This document shows, one piece after another, positions 25,216 to 33,990 of a stretch of DNA of 39,115 nt (the first letter of the stretch is position 1; every line of letters starts with the position of its first letter). Position numbers and translations under genes: made by a program. The notes below the pieces were generated by a model, which was not told the origin of the DNA, ran no database searches, and saw only the letters and a program-made list of their open reading frames with translations. Source of the DNA: a virus. Where the stretch lies: IMG/VR virus record IMGVR_UViG_3300049216_000628, positions 1-39,115 of that record, one strand, 5' to 3'.

Positions 25216-26705
25216 TGGCGGACGTGAATTGGCTCGACCGGGCGATCGGCACCGTCGCACCGCGAGCCGGGCTGCGTCGCGTCCTCGCGCGGCAGAGCTT
25301 CGCGGCTCTGACGCGGGGCTATGACGGCGCCGCCAAGGGCCGGCGCACGGATGGCTGGCGTGCGGCAGGGACCTCGGCGGATGCCGAGATCGCGGTCGCC
25401 GGCGGGCTTCTCCGGGATCGCATGCGCGATTTGGTGCGCAACAATCCGCATGCCGCCAAAGCAGTCTCCGTCCTGGTCAACAACATCGTCGGCGCCGGGA
25501 TCATCCCGCGTGCGGCGACTGGTGACGACCGCCTCGACGCCGAGGTCAACAAGCTTTGGGAGGACTGGTCCACCCGCTGCGATGCTGACGGGCAGCTGGA
25601 CTTCTTCGGGCTGCAGACCCTGGCCTGCCGGCAGATGATCGAAGCGGGCGAGGTGCTGCTCCGCCGCCGGCCACGCCGTCCGGGTGACGGGCTCGAGGTG
25701 CCTCTGCAGGTCCAGCTCCTCGAGGCCGACATGCTGGATGCTGCAAGGAACGGTGATCTCGCCGATGGCGGGCGGATCGTTCAGGGCGTCGAGTTCGATG
25801 GCATCGGCCGACGCCGGGCCTACTGGCTTCACGCGCAGCATCCGGGCAACGCGGTCGTCTCTTCGCGGCTGCGCTTCGACAGTATTGGCGTGCCCGCGAC
25901 TGACGTGCTGCATCTCTACGAGAAGCAGCGGGCGCAGGTCCGCGGTGTCCCGTGGGGCACGCCGGTTATGCGGGCGCTCCGCGACCTCGACGACTGGACG
26001 CAGGCCGAGCTCGTCCGCAAGAAAACCGAGGCGTGTGTCGTCGGCATCGTCCTCGGCGCCGACGAGGCGGAACAGGGCGTTGCGCCCTCGGTGGTCGACG
26101 CCGACGGCAACCGGGTCGAACAGTTCGAGCCGGGCCTCATCGCCTATGCTCGCGGCGGCAAAGACATCAAGTTCAATCAGCCGGCGACGACCGCAGGAGT
26201 TGCCGAGTGGCTTCGGGCGCAGCTGCACATCGTCGCGGCCGGCTTCCGGCTGCCCTACGAATTGCTGACCGGCGACCTCAGTCAGGTCAACTATTCTTCG
26301 ATCCGGGCCGGGCTCGTCGAGTTCCGCCGGCTGATTGACGCTGTGCAGTGGCAGATCTTCGTACCCGTGTTCTGTCAGCCGGTGTGGGACTGGTTCACGG
26401 CGCAGGCGTGGGCAGCCGGGCGGCTTCGCTCGCCGACCGTTCCTGTCCAGTGGTCGCCGCCGCGCTTCGAGGCGGTCGACCCGTTGAAAGACGCTATGGC
26501 CGATCTTCTCGCCATGCGATCCGGCACCATGACGCTGGCGCAGGCCATAGCCCGGCAAGGCCATAACCCGGATGCGGTGCTTGCCGAGATCGCCGCCATG
26601 AACGCCAAGCTCGATGCGCTCGGCGTCATCCTCGACAGCGATCCGCGCAAGGTCACGAAGACCGGTGTGATCCAGTCTGAAACGACAATTCCCTCAACGG
26701 CATGA
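25215..26705 (+). CDS. Portal protein (lambda gpB family)
   Basis: A 496-aa protein. Conserved segments: RDLVRNNPHAAKAVSVLVNNIVGAGI (residues about 68-95), LEADMLD, DVLHLYEKQRAQVRGVPWGTPVMRALRDLDDW, and the portal C-terminal YELLTGDLSQVNYSSIRAGLVEFRRLID. It forms the dodecameric DNA channel at one capsid vertex. The next phage gene should be the protease-capsid gene, but the minus-strand Shedu gene starts its stop 11 nt after this stop. Confidence 0.95.
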   Translation: MADVNWLDRAIGTVAPRAGLRRVLARQSFAALTRGYDGAAKGRRTDGWRAAGTSADAEIAVAGGLLRDRMRDLVRNNPHAAKAVSVLVNNIVGAGIIPRAATGDDRLDAEVNKLWEDWSTRCDADGQLDFFGLQTLACRQMIEAGEVLLRRRPRRPGDGLEVPLQVQLLEADMLDAARNGDLADGGRIVQGVEFDGIGRRRAYWLHAQHPGNAVVSSRLRFDSIGVPATDVLHLYEKQRAQVRGVPWGTPVMRALRDLDDWTQAELVRKKTEACVVGIVLGADEAEQGVAPSVVDADGNRVEQFEPGLIAYARGGKDIKFNQPATTAGVAEWLRAQLHIVAAGFRLPYELLTGDLSQVNYSSIRAGLVEFRRLIDAVQWQIFVPVFCQPVWDWFTAQAWAAGRLRSPTVPVQWSPPRFEAVDPLKDAMADLLAMRSGTMTLAQAIARQGHNPDAVLAEIAAMNAKLDALGVILDSDPRKVTKTGVIQSETTIPSTA

Positions 26706-26716
26706 GCTCGCCGGCG

Positions 26717-28243
26717 CTAACTCTCTGAGATCGATGGCTCAAGTCGTCCGGCGGCTTCGCCCGATGCGGGCCGATCGACCTCGGCTGAGGCCAGCGACGC
26801 TCGAAGGACCTCTAGCAGATGCTCCAACTTGCTGAGCAACTCATCAAACGTGATCACCAAGACCGACTTGAGCCCGTTCCTAAACAGCTCGAAGGATTTG
26901 AGCTCCGACTTCCCCTCGGGAGTTCGCCCCGCGATCACTAAGCCTTGTATCGCGTAGCTCTCGACATCCCAAATTCCCGACGAGTCCTTAAGAACAGTGA
27001 TCGTTTTCTGCAGCTGGTATCGTTGATCCAGCACTTGGTTGACCGCTCCGGCCAGCTCACGACCGGGACCATGAAGATCGCCGCGATAGGGCGCCGATTC
27101 AACGACCGCGGTCTCAGGTGTTTTGATCTCCACGAGAGCGAGATTGCCGCTAGCTGCTGCCTTCACGGCAAAATCGCTGATCTTGTCACCGGAGCCGCTG
27201 AACTTTCGACCACCGACCGAGATTTGATCCCCTATCATCATGATCGGCAGGCCGAAGGCGAGCCTCAAAACAAAGGGGTTCTCGGCAAAGAAAGTCTGCC
27301 AAGCGCTCTCTTTCAGCTTCTTCGAGAGCATCTTCTTTAGCCGCACGACTAGCTCTTCCAGAGTGACGACCTCAATCTCTCGGTTCAACTCCAGTAGTGC
27401 TTCGGGTTCACTCCGCCGAACAGACCTCGCTGATGTGGTAGCCGCTGCGACCACCGCCTTTCGGTCTTCCGCTGAAAGAACGACGGTGCGTGCGAGGCTC
27501 TTACCAATCGCTTCCAGAATCGCATCTTTGCGATACTCCCGATGTTTCTCGGGAAACTTCTTCGGATCGACAGCGGTCAGAAGCGTGTTGTGGGTGACGA
27601 CCCACTTCTCTTCAGACGCGATCGAGAGCGCCTTCTCATGTATGCGGTTAATCGCTTTGCGCGCGTCGTCGAACGCGCCGGCACCAATTGCGTAGGTGGC
27701 TCCCTCAATCACTGGGACACCACCTGCGCGACGCCCGCGGCGCAGACGAAGATCGGTCACACCGTCGATTTCTTCTATCGACTCGATCAAGTATCGAAGG
27801 TCGTAGTTGAGGCCGAGCCCAAAGTAGGGGTCCTTCACGAATCCCGACGGAAGACCTCTCAGGGCGTCGATCAAGGCCTCATCGCTGTCGATGTCCGAGA
27901 AGCGAAAGCCATCGAGGGTAATCGTGCGAAGAGTTGCGTATTTCGGGTCCAGAAACGCGCGGCTGGTAGCAGTCGTGTTCAACGGATAGGTGACAACCAC
28001 GTCCGTCTTCTCGGTCCCCTCGACGAGCAGAATTTGCCTCGAAGGTGCTGAGAAATCGCTGTTGATGTTCTTAGCTATGCGAATGGCCTCTGGCGCGGGC
28101 CGATAGTGGAGCGTCCAATGACCAGGTTTCTTGCTGGCAAAAGCAAGAACAGCCCCATCCTCGGCGGTGGCGACATAGCCGGTGCGAAAGCGGTTCGGTG
28201 GCAGTGTCCTGACTCCCCTGATGTCAAGCCGCGTGCGGATCAA
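26717..28243 (-). CDS. sduA: Shedu immune nuclease SduA (DUF4263)
   Basis: A 508-aa protein. The C-terminal DUF4263 domain is clear: W315-Q-T-FF...NPFVLRLAF, D357 in KISDFAV, and the E372-I-K374 pair in LALVEIKTPET, the PD-(D/E)XK centre of Shedu, followed by AVNQVLDQ. The N-terminal 300 residues are the variable sensing region of this single-gene anti-phage system. The start is a TTG; a stop codon lies two codons upstream in frame, and no ATG or GTG occurs near the N-terminus, so TTG is the first usable codon. No clear ribosome site was seen. It is antisense to the structural genes, lies between portal and protease-capsid, and is about half A/T in stretches where the neighbours are clearly GC-rich. 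Confidence 0.9.
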   Translation of the reverse strand: MIRTRLDIRGVRTLPPNRFRTGYVATAEDGAVLAFASKKPGHWTLHYRPAPEAIRIAKNINSDFSAPSRQILLVEGTEKTDVVVTYPLNTTATSRAFLDPKYATLRTITLDGFRFSDIDSDEALIDALRGLPSGFVKDPYFGLGLNYDLRYLIESIEEIDGVTDLRLRRGRRAGGVPVIEGATYAIGAGAFDDARKAINRIHEKALSIASEEKWVVTHNTLLTAVDPKKFPEKHREYRKDAILEAIGKSLARTVVLSAEDRKAVVAAATTSARSVRRSEPEALLELNREIEVVTLEELVVRLKKMLSKKLKESAWQTFFAENPFVLRLAFGLPIMMIGDQISVGGRKFSGSGDKISDFAVKAAASGNLALVEIKTPETAVVESAPYRGDLHGPGRELAGAVNQVLDQRYQLQKTITVLKDSSGIWDVESYAIQGLVIAGRTPEGKSELKSFELFRNGLKSVLVITFDELLSKLEHLLEVLRASLASAEVDRPASGEAAGRLEPSISES

Positions 28244-28339
28244 CCACTATATTTGCCCGCCTGCCCAAAGAAAGCCGGGTGCGAAGATCTCCGGACGCCC
28301 TCGTGGTCTGAACTCGCTAACCCAGCCAACGGATAGCAA

Positions 28340-30382
28340 ATGCCCGAAAGAATTGATTTCCCTGCCTTCCGGCGGGCCGCCGACCTATTACCCGCGACCA
28401 TAGACGAGGGCGACCGCTCGATCGACGTCGTCTGGTCGACAGGGGCGCGGGTGCGGCGCCAACCATTCTTCGGCGAGCCGTTCGACGAAGAGCTGAGCAT
28501 GGACACGGCCCATGTCCGGCTTGAGCGGCTGAATGGCGGCGCGCCACTCCTCAAGGTTCACGACCGTTTCGCACTTGAGTCGGTGATCGGCTCGGTGGTG
28601 CCCGGAACCGCGCGGATCGAGAACGGTCGGGGCGTTGCCCGCGTCCGCTTCAGCGACCGTGAGGATGTCGCGCCGATCTGGACCGACATCCGGGATGGGC
28701 ACATCCGCGCAGTGTCCATTGGCTACCAGGTCCAGCGCTACGAAATCTCGAAGCCCGCCAACAGCCCCGAGCTGTGGCGGGCGGTCGACTGGACCCCCTT
28801 CGAAATCTCCGCGGTCCCGGTCGGGGCCGATCCGGCGGCCGGCTTCCGCTCGGTTGATCCCGTCATGCCCTGCGTCGTCACCCGGGACGACGCCCCGAAC
28901 GTAAGGAACCTATCCATGGACAAGACCGACAACGCGCCGGCCGCGCCGGCAACCGAGGTCGAGGACGAGGCGCCGCCAGCGCTTCCTGCCAAGGAAACCG
29001 GCAGCGGCAAACGCATCCGATCGGCCGAACGCGCCGCCGAGCCTGCGGCTTCGGCGATCGAGAGTCGCCAACGCGAGCAGGCGGCAGAGACGGACGCGCT
29101 GGTCGCCCGTACGCAGGAAGCCGAGCGCACCCGAGTCGGCACGATCTACGACCTTGCCGCGCGCCTCGGACTGGAGCGGACGATGGCCGAGGACCTCGTA
29201 TCTCGCGGCGTCGCCATCGACGAGGCCCGCCGTGTCATCCTCGATAAGGTCGCCGAGAACTCCGAGCGGACGCGGACTTTCCCGCACGTCTCGGTGCCCC
29301 TCGGAGGTCGCGACGAACGGGTCACTCGCCGCGACGCCGTGGCGAATGCGCTTCTCCATCGTTACAGCCCGACGCTCTTCCAGCTCTCGGAGCCCGCCCG
29401 GGAATATCGCGGCATGACGCTCCTGGAGCTTGCCCGCGAGTTCCTGGGATCGGCCGGCGTCAATGTCCGCGGCTTCTCGCGTGACGAGATCGCCACCCGG
29501 GCGCTGCACTCCACCTCCGATTTCCCCGAGGTGCTGTCGGCGGTCACCAACAAGACCCTGCGGCAGGCTTACGAGGTCTACCCGCGCACCTTCGTGCCCT
29601 TCTGCCGGCAGGTGCTTGCCACCGACTTCAAGGCCATGAACCGGGTGCAGATCGGCGAGGCGCCGCAACTCCTGAAGGTCAATGAGAGCGGCGAGTTCAA
29701 GCGCGGCACCATCGCCGAGTCGAAGGAAAGCTACCGCATCGAGACCTATGGCCGTGTGGTCGGCGTCACCCGTCAGGTGCTGATCAACGACGACCTCGAC
29801 GCCTTCACCCGCATCCCGGCCATGTACGGAACGGCCATCGCGACGCTGGAAAGCGACGTGGTCTGGGCGATCATCACCGCCAACGCGGCGATGGCTGACG
29901 GCGTGGCGCTGTTCCATGCCACCCACAAGAATCTCGCCGGCACCGGCGCGGCCTTGAGCGTCACCAGCGTCGGCGAGGGCCGCGCTTCGATGGCCAAGCA
30001 AACCGGCCTCGACAAGAAGACGGTCCTCAACATCCGCCCAGCCTACTTGGTTGTGCCGGCGTCGCTCGAACTCGCCGCTGAGCAGCTGATCGCCCAGAAC
30101 CTCGTCCCGGCCAAGACCGGCGACGTGGTCCCGCAATCGATCCGCACGCTCAACCCAATCGCCGAGCCCCGGCTCGATGCGGTCAGCCTCACGGCGTGGT
30201 ACCTCGCGGCAAGCCCCGCCCAGATCGACACGGTCGAGTTCGCTTACCTCGAAGGCCAGCAGGGCGCCTATATCGAGACCCGCAACGGCTTCGATGTCGA
30301 TGGCGTCGAGATCAAGTGCCGGCTCGATTTCGGGGCAAAGGCTATCGACTGGCGCGGCCTCTACAAGAACGCTGGCGCGTAG
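28340..30382 (+). CDS. Prohead protease / major capsid protein fusion
   Basis: A 680-aa protein. Residues 1-190 are an HK97-type S78/U35 prohead protease with H74 (LKVHDRF) and S126 (AVSIGYQ) as likely catalytic pair. A proline/alanine-rich stretch and a helical scaffold (about 200-330) follow. Residues about 330-680 form an HK97-fold capsid protein (TLRQAYEVYPRTFVPFC, YRIETYGRVVGVTRQVLINDDLDAF, PAYLVVPASLELAAEQL, GVEIKCRLDFGAKAIDWRGLYKN). Protease, scaffold and capsid in one chain implies autoproteolysis at maturation, with all parts present one to one. It is preceded by the 96-bp gap after Shedu. Confidence 0.92.
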   Translation: MPERIDFPAFRRAADLLPATIDEGDRSIDVVWSTGARVRRQPFFGEPFDEELSMDTAHVRLERLNGGAPLLKVHDRFALESVIGSVVPGTARIENGRGVARVRFSDREDVAPIWTDIRDGHIRAVSIGYQVQRYEISKPANSPELWRAVDWTPFEISAVPVGADPAAGFRSVDPVMPCVVTRDDAPNVRNLSMDKTDNAPAAPATEVEDEAPPALPAKETGSGKRIRSAERAAEPAASAIESRQREQAAETDALVARTQEAERTRVGTIYDLAARLGLERTMAEDLVSRGVAIDEARRVILDKVAENSERTRTFPHVSVPLGGRDERVTRRDAVANALLHRYSPTLFQLSEPAREYRGMTLLELAREFLGSAGVNVRGFSRDEIATRALHSTSDFPEVLSAVTNKTLRQAYEVYPRTFVPFCRQVLATDFKAMNRVQIGEAPQLLKVNESGEFKRGTIAESKESYRIETYGRVVGVTRQVLINDDLDAFTRIPAMYGTAIATLESDVVWAIITANAAMADGVALFHATHKNLAGTGAALSVTSVGEGRASMAKQTGLDKKTVLNIRPAYLVVPASLELAAEQLIAQNLVPAKTGDVVPQSIRTLNPIAEPRLDAVSLTAWYLAASPAQIDTVEFAYLEGQQGAYIETRNGFDVDGVEIKCRLDFGAKAIDWRGLYKNAGA

Positions 30383-30405
30383 CGCTTCACGATCATCATC
30401 GGTTC

Positions 30406-30443
30406 CGACGAGACGGGCGGCATTGGCCGCCCTTCGTCGTTTT
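30406..30443 (+). terminator. Hairpin with T-run after the capsid gene
   Basis: GGGCGGC (30415-30421) and GCCGCCC (30426-30432) with loop ATTG, extended by CGACG (30406-30410) and CGTCG (30435-30439), then TTTT. This is a good intrinsic terminator. Being inside the late operon it probably acts as a partial terminator or 3' stabiliser that keeps capsid mRNA high relative to downstream genes. Confidence 0.65.
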
Positions 30444-30461
30444 CTAGAAGGACATCCTCCC

Positions 30462-30797
30462 ATGAAGAACTACATCCAGCCCGGCAACACGATCACGCTC
30501 ACCGCGCCCTACGATGTGAACTCGGGGGACGGGCTCCTGGTCGGCTCCATCTTCGGCGTCGCCACCGGCGCGGCGCTCAGCGGCGCGACCATCGAGGCAG
30601 CGCTCGTCGGAGTGTTCGACCTGACCAAGGTCGGCTCGCAAGCGTGGTCGCCGGGCGACCGGGTCTATTGGGACAACACCGCCAAGCAGACCACCAAGAC
30701 CGCGTCCGGCAACACGCTGATCGGCACGGCGACCGATGCGGTCGGCACCGGTGCCGGCGAGACCATCGGCCGCGTCCGGCTGAACGGCAGCTTCTGA
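30462..30797 (+). CDS. DUF2190 capsid decoration-like protein
   Basis: A 111-aa protein from ATG 30462 (MKNYIQPGNTITLTAPYDVNSGDGLLVGSIFGVA). The family DUF2190 is beta-rich and glycine-rich, encoded beside phage capsid genes, and is thought to be a head decoration or minor capsid protein. WSPGDRVYWDN and GETIGRVRLNG close the fold. Upstream is the post-capsid hairpin. Confidence 0.88.
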   Translation: MKNYIQPGNTITLTAPYDVNSGDGLLVGSIFGVATGAALSGATIEAALVGVFDLTKVGSQAWSPGDRVYWDNTAKQTTKTASGNTLIGTATDAVGTGAGETIGRVRLNGSF

Positions 30798-30804
30798 GCG
30801 AGCC

Positions 30805-31122
30805 GTGTCAGCCTTTCCGGCGGCGGTCGATGCGATCTTTGCCGACAACAATATCGGCGAGGCCGCGATCTGGCGGACGGGTGGTGTTGGCGCCGGTGTT
30901 CCCGTGCGCGTCATCCGCAAGTCTCCCGACAAGATCGTCGGGTTTGGCGATAGCCGGGCGATGATGCCCTCGGTCCTGGTCGACGTCCGAACCTCCGAGA
31001 TCGACTTGCCGGCCGCGGGGGATACTGTCGAGATTGCCGGTGGCGTCTTCGACGTCAACGCCGAACCGACCGCCGACACGCTTCGCCTCGTCTGGTCCTG
31101 CGAAGCGTCGCTGCGACCCTGA
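30805..31122 (+). CDS. Head-tail joining protein
   Basis: A 105-aa protein from GTG 30805. AAVDAIFADNNIGEAAIWRTGG, RVIRKSPDKIVGFGDSRA, PAAGDTVEIAGGVFDV and DTLRLVWSCEASL match small head-tail connectors of the lambda FII/Gifsy-2 joining type. The order after DUF2190 supports this. Confidence 0.75.
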   Translation: MSAFPAAVDAIFADNNIGEAAIWRTGGVGAGVPVRVIRKSPDKIVGFGDSRAMMPSVLVDVRTSEIDLPAAGDTVEIAGGVFDVNAEPTADTLRLVWSCEASLRP

Positions 31123-31126
31123 TCCC

Positions 31127-31783
31127 ATGCGCTTCGATCTGAAGGCCGACGATGTCGGCGCAATGCTCAAGGGCGCGGTGACCGATGTCGAGAGGGCGGT
31201 CACCGCCGCCATGGACGACGTGACCGGCGGGTTGAAGGCGGAACTGCGCGAGCAGGTGACAGGCTCGGGTCTCGGCGGACGCCTCGCCAATACCTGGCGC
31301 GGCAAGCGCTATCCGGTCTCCGGTCAGAGCGCCGATGCCGCGGCCTTCGTCTGGTCGCGAGCGCCGAACATCATCGATGCGTTCGAGCGTGGCGTGACCA
31401 TCCGCTCTAAGCGAGGGCTCTGGCTTGCTATTCCGACGCCGGCAGCCGGCGCCACCGGGCTCGATGCCTCGGGCGCGCGGAAACGCGTCACACCGGGCGG
31501 CTGGGAGAGGCGGACCGGAATGCGGCTCCGCTTCGTCTACCGGCGCGGCGCCCCATCATTGCTCGTCGCCGACGATGCGCGTCTTGGCAAATCGGGACTG
31601 GCGCAATCGCGGGTCCGCAAGACCAAGGCTGGCGGTTCCTATGTGCCGATCACCGGCCGCCAAACCATCGTCGTCTTCATCCTCGTGCCGCAGGTGACGC
31701 TCCGGAAGCGCCTCGACGTTGAGGGCGCCGGCAACCGCTGGGCGGATCGCGTCCCCGGCCTCATTGCGCAGCACTGGACATGA
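31127..31783 (+). CDS. DUF6441 protein (minor tail/connector)
   Basis: A 218-aa protein from ATG 31127 (MRFDLKADDVGAMLKGAVTDVERAVTAAMDDV). The amphipathic N-terminal helix, TWRGKRYPVSG, IPTPAAGATGLDASGARKRVTPGGW and the C-terminal QHWT resemble DUF6441 proteins of alphaproteobacterial phages. Its position between the head-tail joiner and tail terminator is where lambda has gpZ, so a tail-completion role is inferred. Confidence 0.75.
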   Translation: MRFDLKADDVGAMLKGAVTDVERAVTAAMDDVTGGLKAELREQVTGSGLGGRLANTWRGKRYPVSGQSADAAAFVWSRAPNIIDAFERGVTIRSKRGLWLAIPTPAAGATGLDASGARKRVTPGGWERRTGMRLRFVYRRGAPSLLVADDARLGKSGLAQSRVRKTKAGGSYVPITGRQTIVVFILVPQVTLRKRLDVEGAGNRWADRVPGLIAQHWT

Positions 31784-31786
31784 TCG

Positions 31787-32221
31787 ATGGCAAGCCGACG
31801 CGAGGAAGTGCTGGAAGCGGTGCGAGCTTTGATCGCGACCGCTCTGCCGGCAGCGAAGGTCGAGCGCAACGCGGCGAAGCCCGAGCGTATTCCGGTTGGT
31901 GGGCTCGTGATCGTCCGCGACGGGGACCCCGGTGATCCGGAGGTCACGCTGTCGCCGCTTACTTACATCTATACGCACCGCATCCCGGTCGAGATCGCGG
32001 TCGTTGCCGCGCCTCCATTCTCGCGAGAGCAGGTCCTCGACGCGACGCTGGTGGCGATCGGCGCGACGGTCGAGGCCGATCGCACCCTCGGCGGGCTCTG
32101 CGACTTCCTCGAACCGGAAGCGCCCTCGACCGACGACCTCGAGGCGACCGGCACGGTCGCCGGCCGCTGGGCCGACGCCGTCGTCCTCGCGATCTACGCG
32201 ACTTCCAACCCTCTGACCTGA
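31787..32221 (+). CDS. Tail terminator-like protein
   Basis: A 144-aa protein. REEVLEAVRALIATALPAAKVERN, GDPGDPEVTLSPLTYIYTHRIPVEIAV and the closing VAGRWADAVVLAIYAT are typical of the small tail terminator (gpU-like) family in this order of genes. It caps the tail tube when full length is reached. Confidence 0.75.
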   Translation: MASRREEVLEAVRALIATALPAAKVERNAAKPERIPVGGLVIVRDGDPGDPEVTLSPLTYIYTHRIPVEIAVVAAPPFSREQVLDATLVAIGATVEADRTLGGLCDFLEPEAPSTDDLEATGTVAGRWADAVVLAIYATSNPLT

Positions 32222-32237
32222 CCTTCAGGAGACTTCC

Positions 32238-33524
32238 ATGGCACGTGCACGCGGCGCCAACGCCATCATGGCGGCGGCGTATGAATCGACCTACGGCACG
32301 GTGCCGGGATCGGGCTTCAAGAAACTACCCTTCGTGTCGGCCGACATCGGCGAGGACCAGGCCCTGATCGCCAGCGATCTTCTCGGCTATGGCCGCGATC
32401 CGCAGCAGCCCGCCCGGGACGTGATCAACAACGAAGGCAATATCGTTGTCCCGATCGATCTCCGGAACTTCGGCTACTGGCTGAAGCTCCTGATGGGCGC
32501 GCCGACGACCACCGTCGGCGTGGCCGCCACCGGCAACTTCGTTTTCAGCGCCCAGCCGGCGAACAATGCGACGATCACCATTGGCGGTACCGTCCTCACT
32601 TTCGTCACCGCGACGCCGACCGGCAACCAGATCAAGATCGGGGCGACCCTTGCCGAGACCATCGCCAACGCGGTGATCGCCCTGAATGCCAGCGGCGTCG
32701 GCGCGATCTCGGCGCAGAGCTACAGCGCCGATCTCGCCGGGACGACGATCCAGATCGTGTCGGACACGATCGGCACGGCCGGCAACAGCGTCACGATCGT
32801 GGCTTCGTCCTCGCCAGCGTCGAACGCCACCGCCTCGGGCGCGACCCTTTCGGGTGGATCGGCCTCGGGCCCGAGCAACCACGTCTTTGTTGCCGGCGCC
32901 CTGTCTCTGCCGTCCATGTCGATCGAGATCGGCATGCCAGACGTGCCGTCCTACGGCATGAACTTCGGCGCCGGCGCCAACACGCTGGCGATCCCGCTGC
33001 AGCGCTCGGGCCTCCTCAACGCCACGCTCGGCATCATCGCCCAGGGGGAGACACGCTCCACGTCTTCCGGCGCGGGGGTGCCGGCGGAATCGGTCATCGA
33101 GCGCTTCACCCAGTTTACCGGACAGATCCGGCGCGATGGTGTGCCGCTCGGCAACGTCACATCCGGCAACTTCAACTTCTCGAACGGGCTCGACAAGGTC
33201 GAGGTCATCCGACCGGACGGGCGGATCGGCGGCATCGATCCGGCGATGCTCGCGGTCACCGGCGAGGCCGTCGTGCGCTTCGCCGATACGACGCTTCTCG
33301 ACCTCGCCACCGCGACGACGCCGATCGAACTCTCCTACGGCTGGTCGATCAGCGCCTCGAAGTCGCTCTCAATCATCGCCCACACCGTCTGGCTGCCGCG
33401 GCCGAAGCTGCCGATCACCGGTCCGAACGGCGTCCAGGCGAGCTTCAGCTGGCAGGCGTCGGAGCATCCGACGCTCGGCAAGACCTGCACCATCACGCTC
33501 GTCAACGACGTGTCGGCTTACTGA
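32238..33524 (+). CDS. Tail tube protein with inserted domain
   Basis: A 428-aa protein, long for a tail tube subunit. The N-terminal part (ARGANAIMAAAYESTYGTVP, NNEGNIVVPIDLRNFGYWLKLLMG) and C-terminal part (SIEIGMPDVPSYGMNFGAGANTLAIPLQRSG to the end) match tube proteins. Between them residues about 95-225 hold a beta-rich, Thr/Ala/Ser/Gly-rich insert (ATITIGGTVLTFVTATPTG, IVSDTIGTAGNSVTIVASSS), probably an Ig-like surface domain displayed on the tube. The tube motif FVFSA before the insert and HVFVAG after it look like two sides of one interrupted loop. Confidence 0.88.
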   Translation: MARARGANAIMAAAYESTYGTVPGSGFKKLPFVSADIGEDQALIASDLLGYGRDPQQPARDVINNEGNIVVPIDLRNFGYWLKLLMGAPTTTVGVAATGNFVFSAQPANNATITIGGTVLTFVTATPTGNQIKIGATLAETIANAVIALNASGVGAISAQSYSADLAGTTIQIVSDTIGTAGNSVTIVASSSPASNATASGATLSGGSASGPSNHVFVAGALSLPSMSIEIGMPDVPSYGMNFGAGANTLAIPLQRSGLLNATLGIIAQGETRSTSSGAGVPAESVIERFTQFTGQIRRDGVPLGNVTSGNFNFSNGLDKVEVIRPDGRIGGIDPAMLAVTGEAVVRFADTTLLDLATATTPIELSYGWSISASKSLSIIAHTVWLPRPKLPITGPNGVQASFSWQASEHPTLGKTCTITLVNDVSAY

Positions 33525-33552
33525 CCAACGTCCAATCTCCAAGAGGCTCACC

Positions 33553-33990
33553 ATGCTCAAACTCGCCCTCGACCGCGAGCCGTTCTGGCTCGACCTCGCT
33601 GCCGGCGTTCGCGCCCGGTTCAAGCCGATCACCGTCGCGGCAATCCTCGTCGCCCGTCAGGCCGCCGCGGAGGTGCTCAAAGCTGAAGGCGAAGACTCCA
33701 CCACCATGGCCGGCCTCGCCTTCACCCGCTCATTGGCGCGGGCCGGCATTCTGGAATGGGCAGGCGTCGGCAACGCCGAGGGCGACCCCGTCGAGCCGAG
33801 TCCCGGCAATATCGATGCCCTCCTCGATCTCTGGCCGATCTTCGATGCGATCGATCGGCAGTACGTCGCGCCCGCCCTGATCGGGCTCGACGAAAAAAAC
33901 GGCTCATCGCTCTCGCCGAATGGCACTTCGGCGGGGGCGACGGCTACTGCGCCGCGTGCCCGGAAAGCTGCGGCGACTGCCCGTACCTAG
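33553..33990 (+). CDS. Tail assembly chaperone, zero-frame product (gpG-like)
   Basis: A 145-aa protein from ATG 33553 (MLKLALDREPFWLDLAAGVRARFKPITV). It lies between tube and tape measure, the place of lambda G/GT. The last 29 residues, after the A-AAA-AAC heptamer at 33894-33900, are low-complexity Ser/Ala/Thr/Arg and look like an unconserved tail. The ordered part ends LIGLDEKN. It binds tape measure protein and recruits tube subunits. Confidence 0.8.
   Translation: MLKLALDREPFWLDLAAGVRARFKPITVAAILVARQAAAEVLKAEGEDSTTMAGLAFTRSLARAGILEWAGVGNAEGDPVEPSPGNIDALLDLWPIFDAIDRQYVAPALIGLDEKNGSSLSPNGTSAGATATAPRARKAAATART

Noticed and set aside
25074-26564. 496-codon antisense frame over the portal gene
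   Set aside because: Shadow of the portal gene; same reasoning for similar antisense frames over TerL, the tape measure and the tail tip genes.
26706-28339. Insertion-sequence or transposon ends around Shedu
   Set aside because: No terminal inverted repeats or target duplication were seen in the 11-bp left gap and 96-bp right gap; homologous exchange is more likely.
28910-30463. 517-codon antisense frame over the capsid gene
   Set aside because: Shadow of a well-supported capsid gene, no domain, rich in Arg/Gly/Asp as expected from reversed GC-rich codons.
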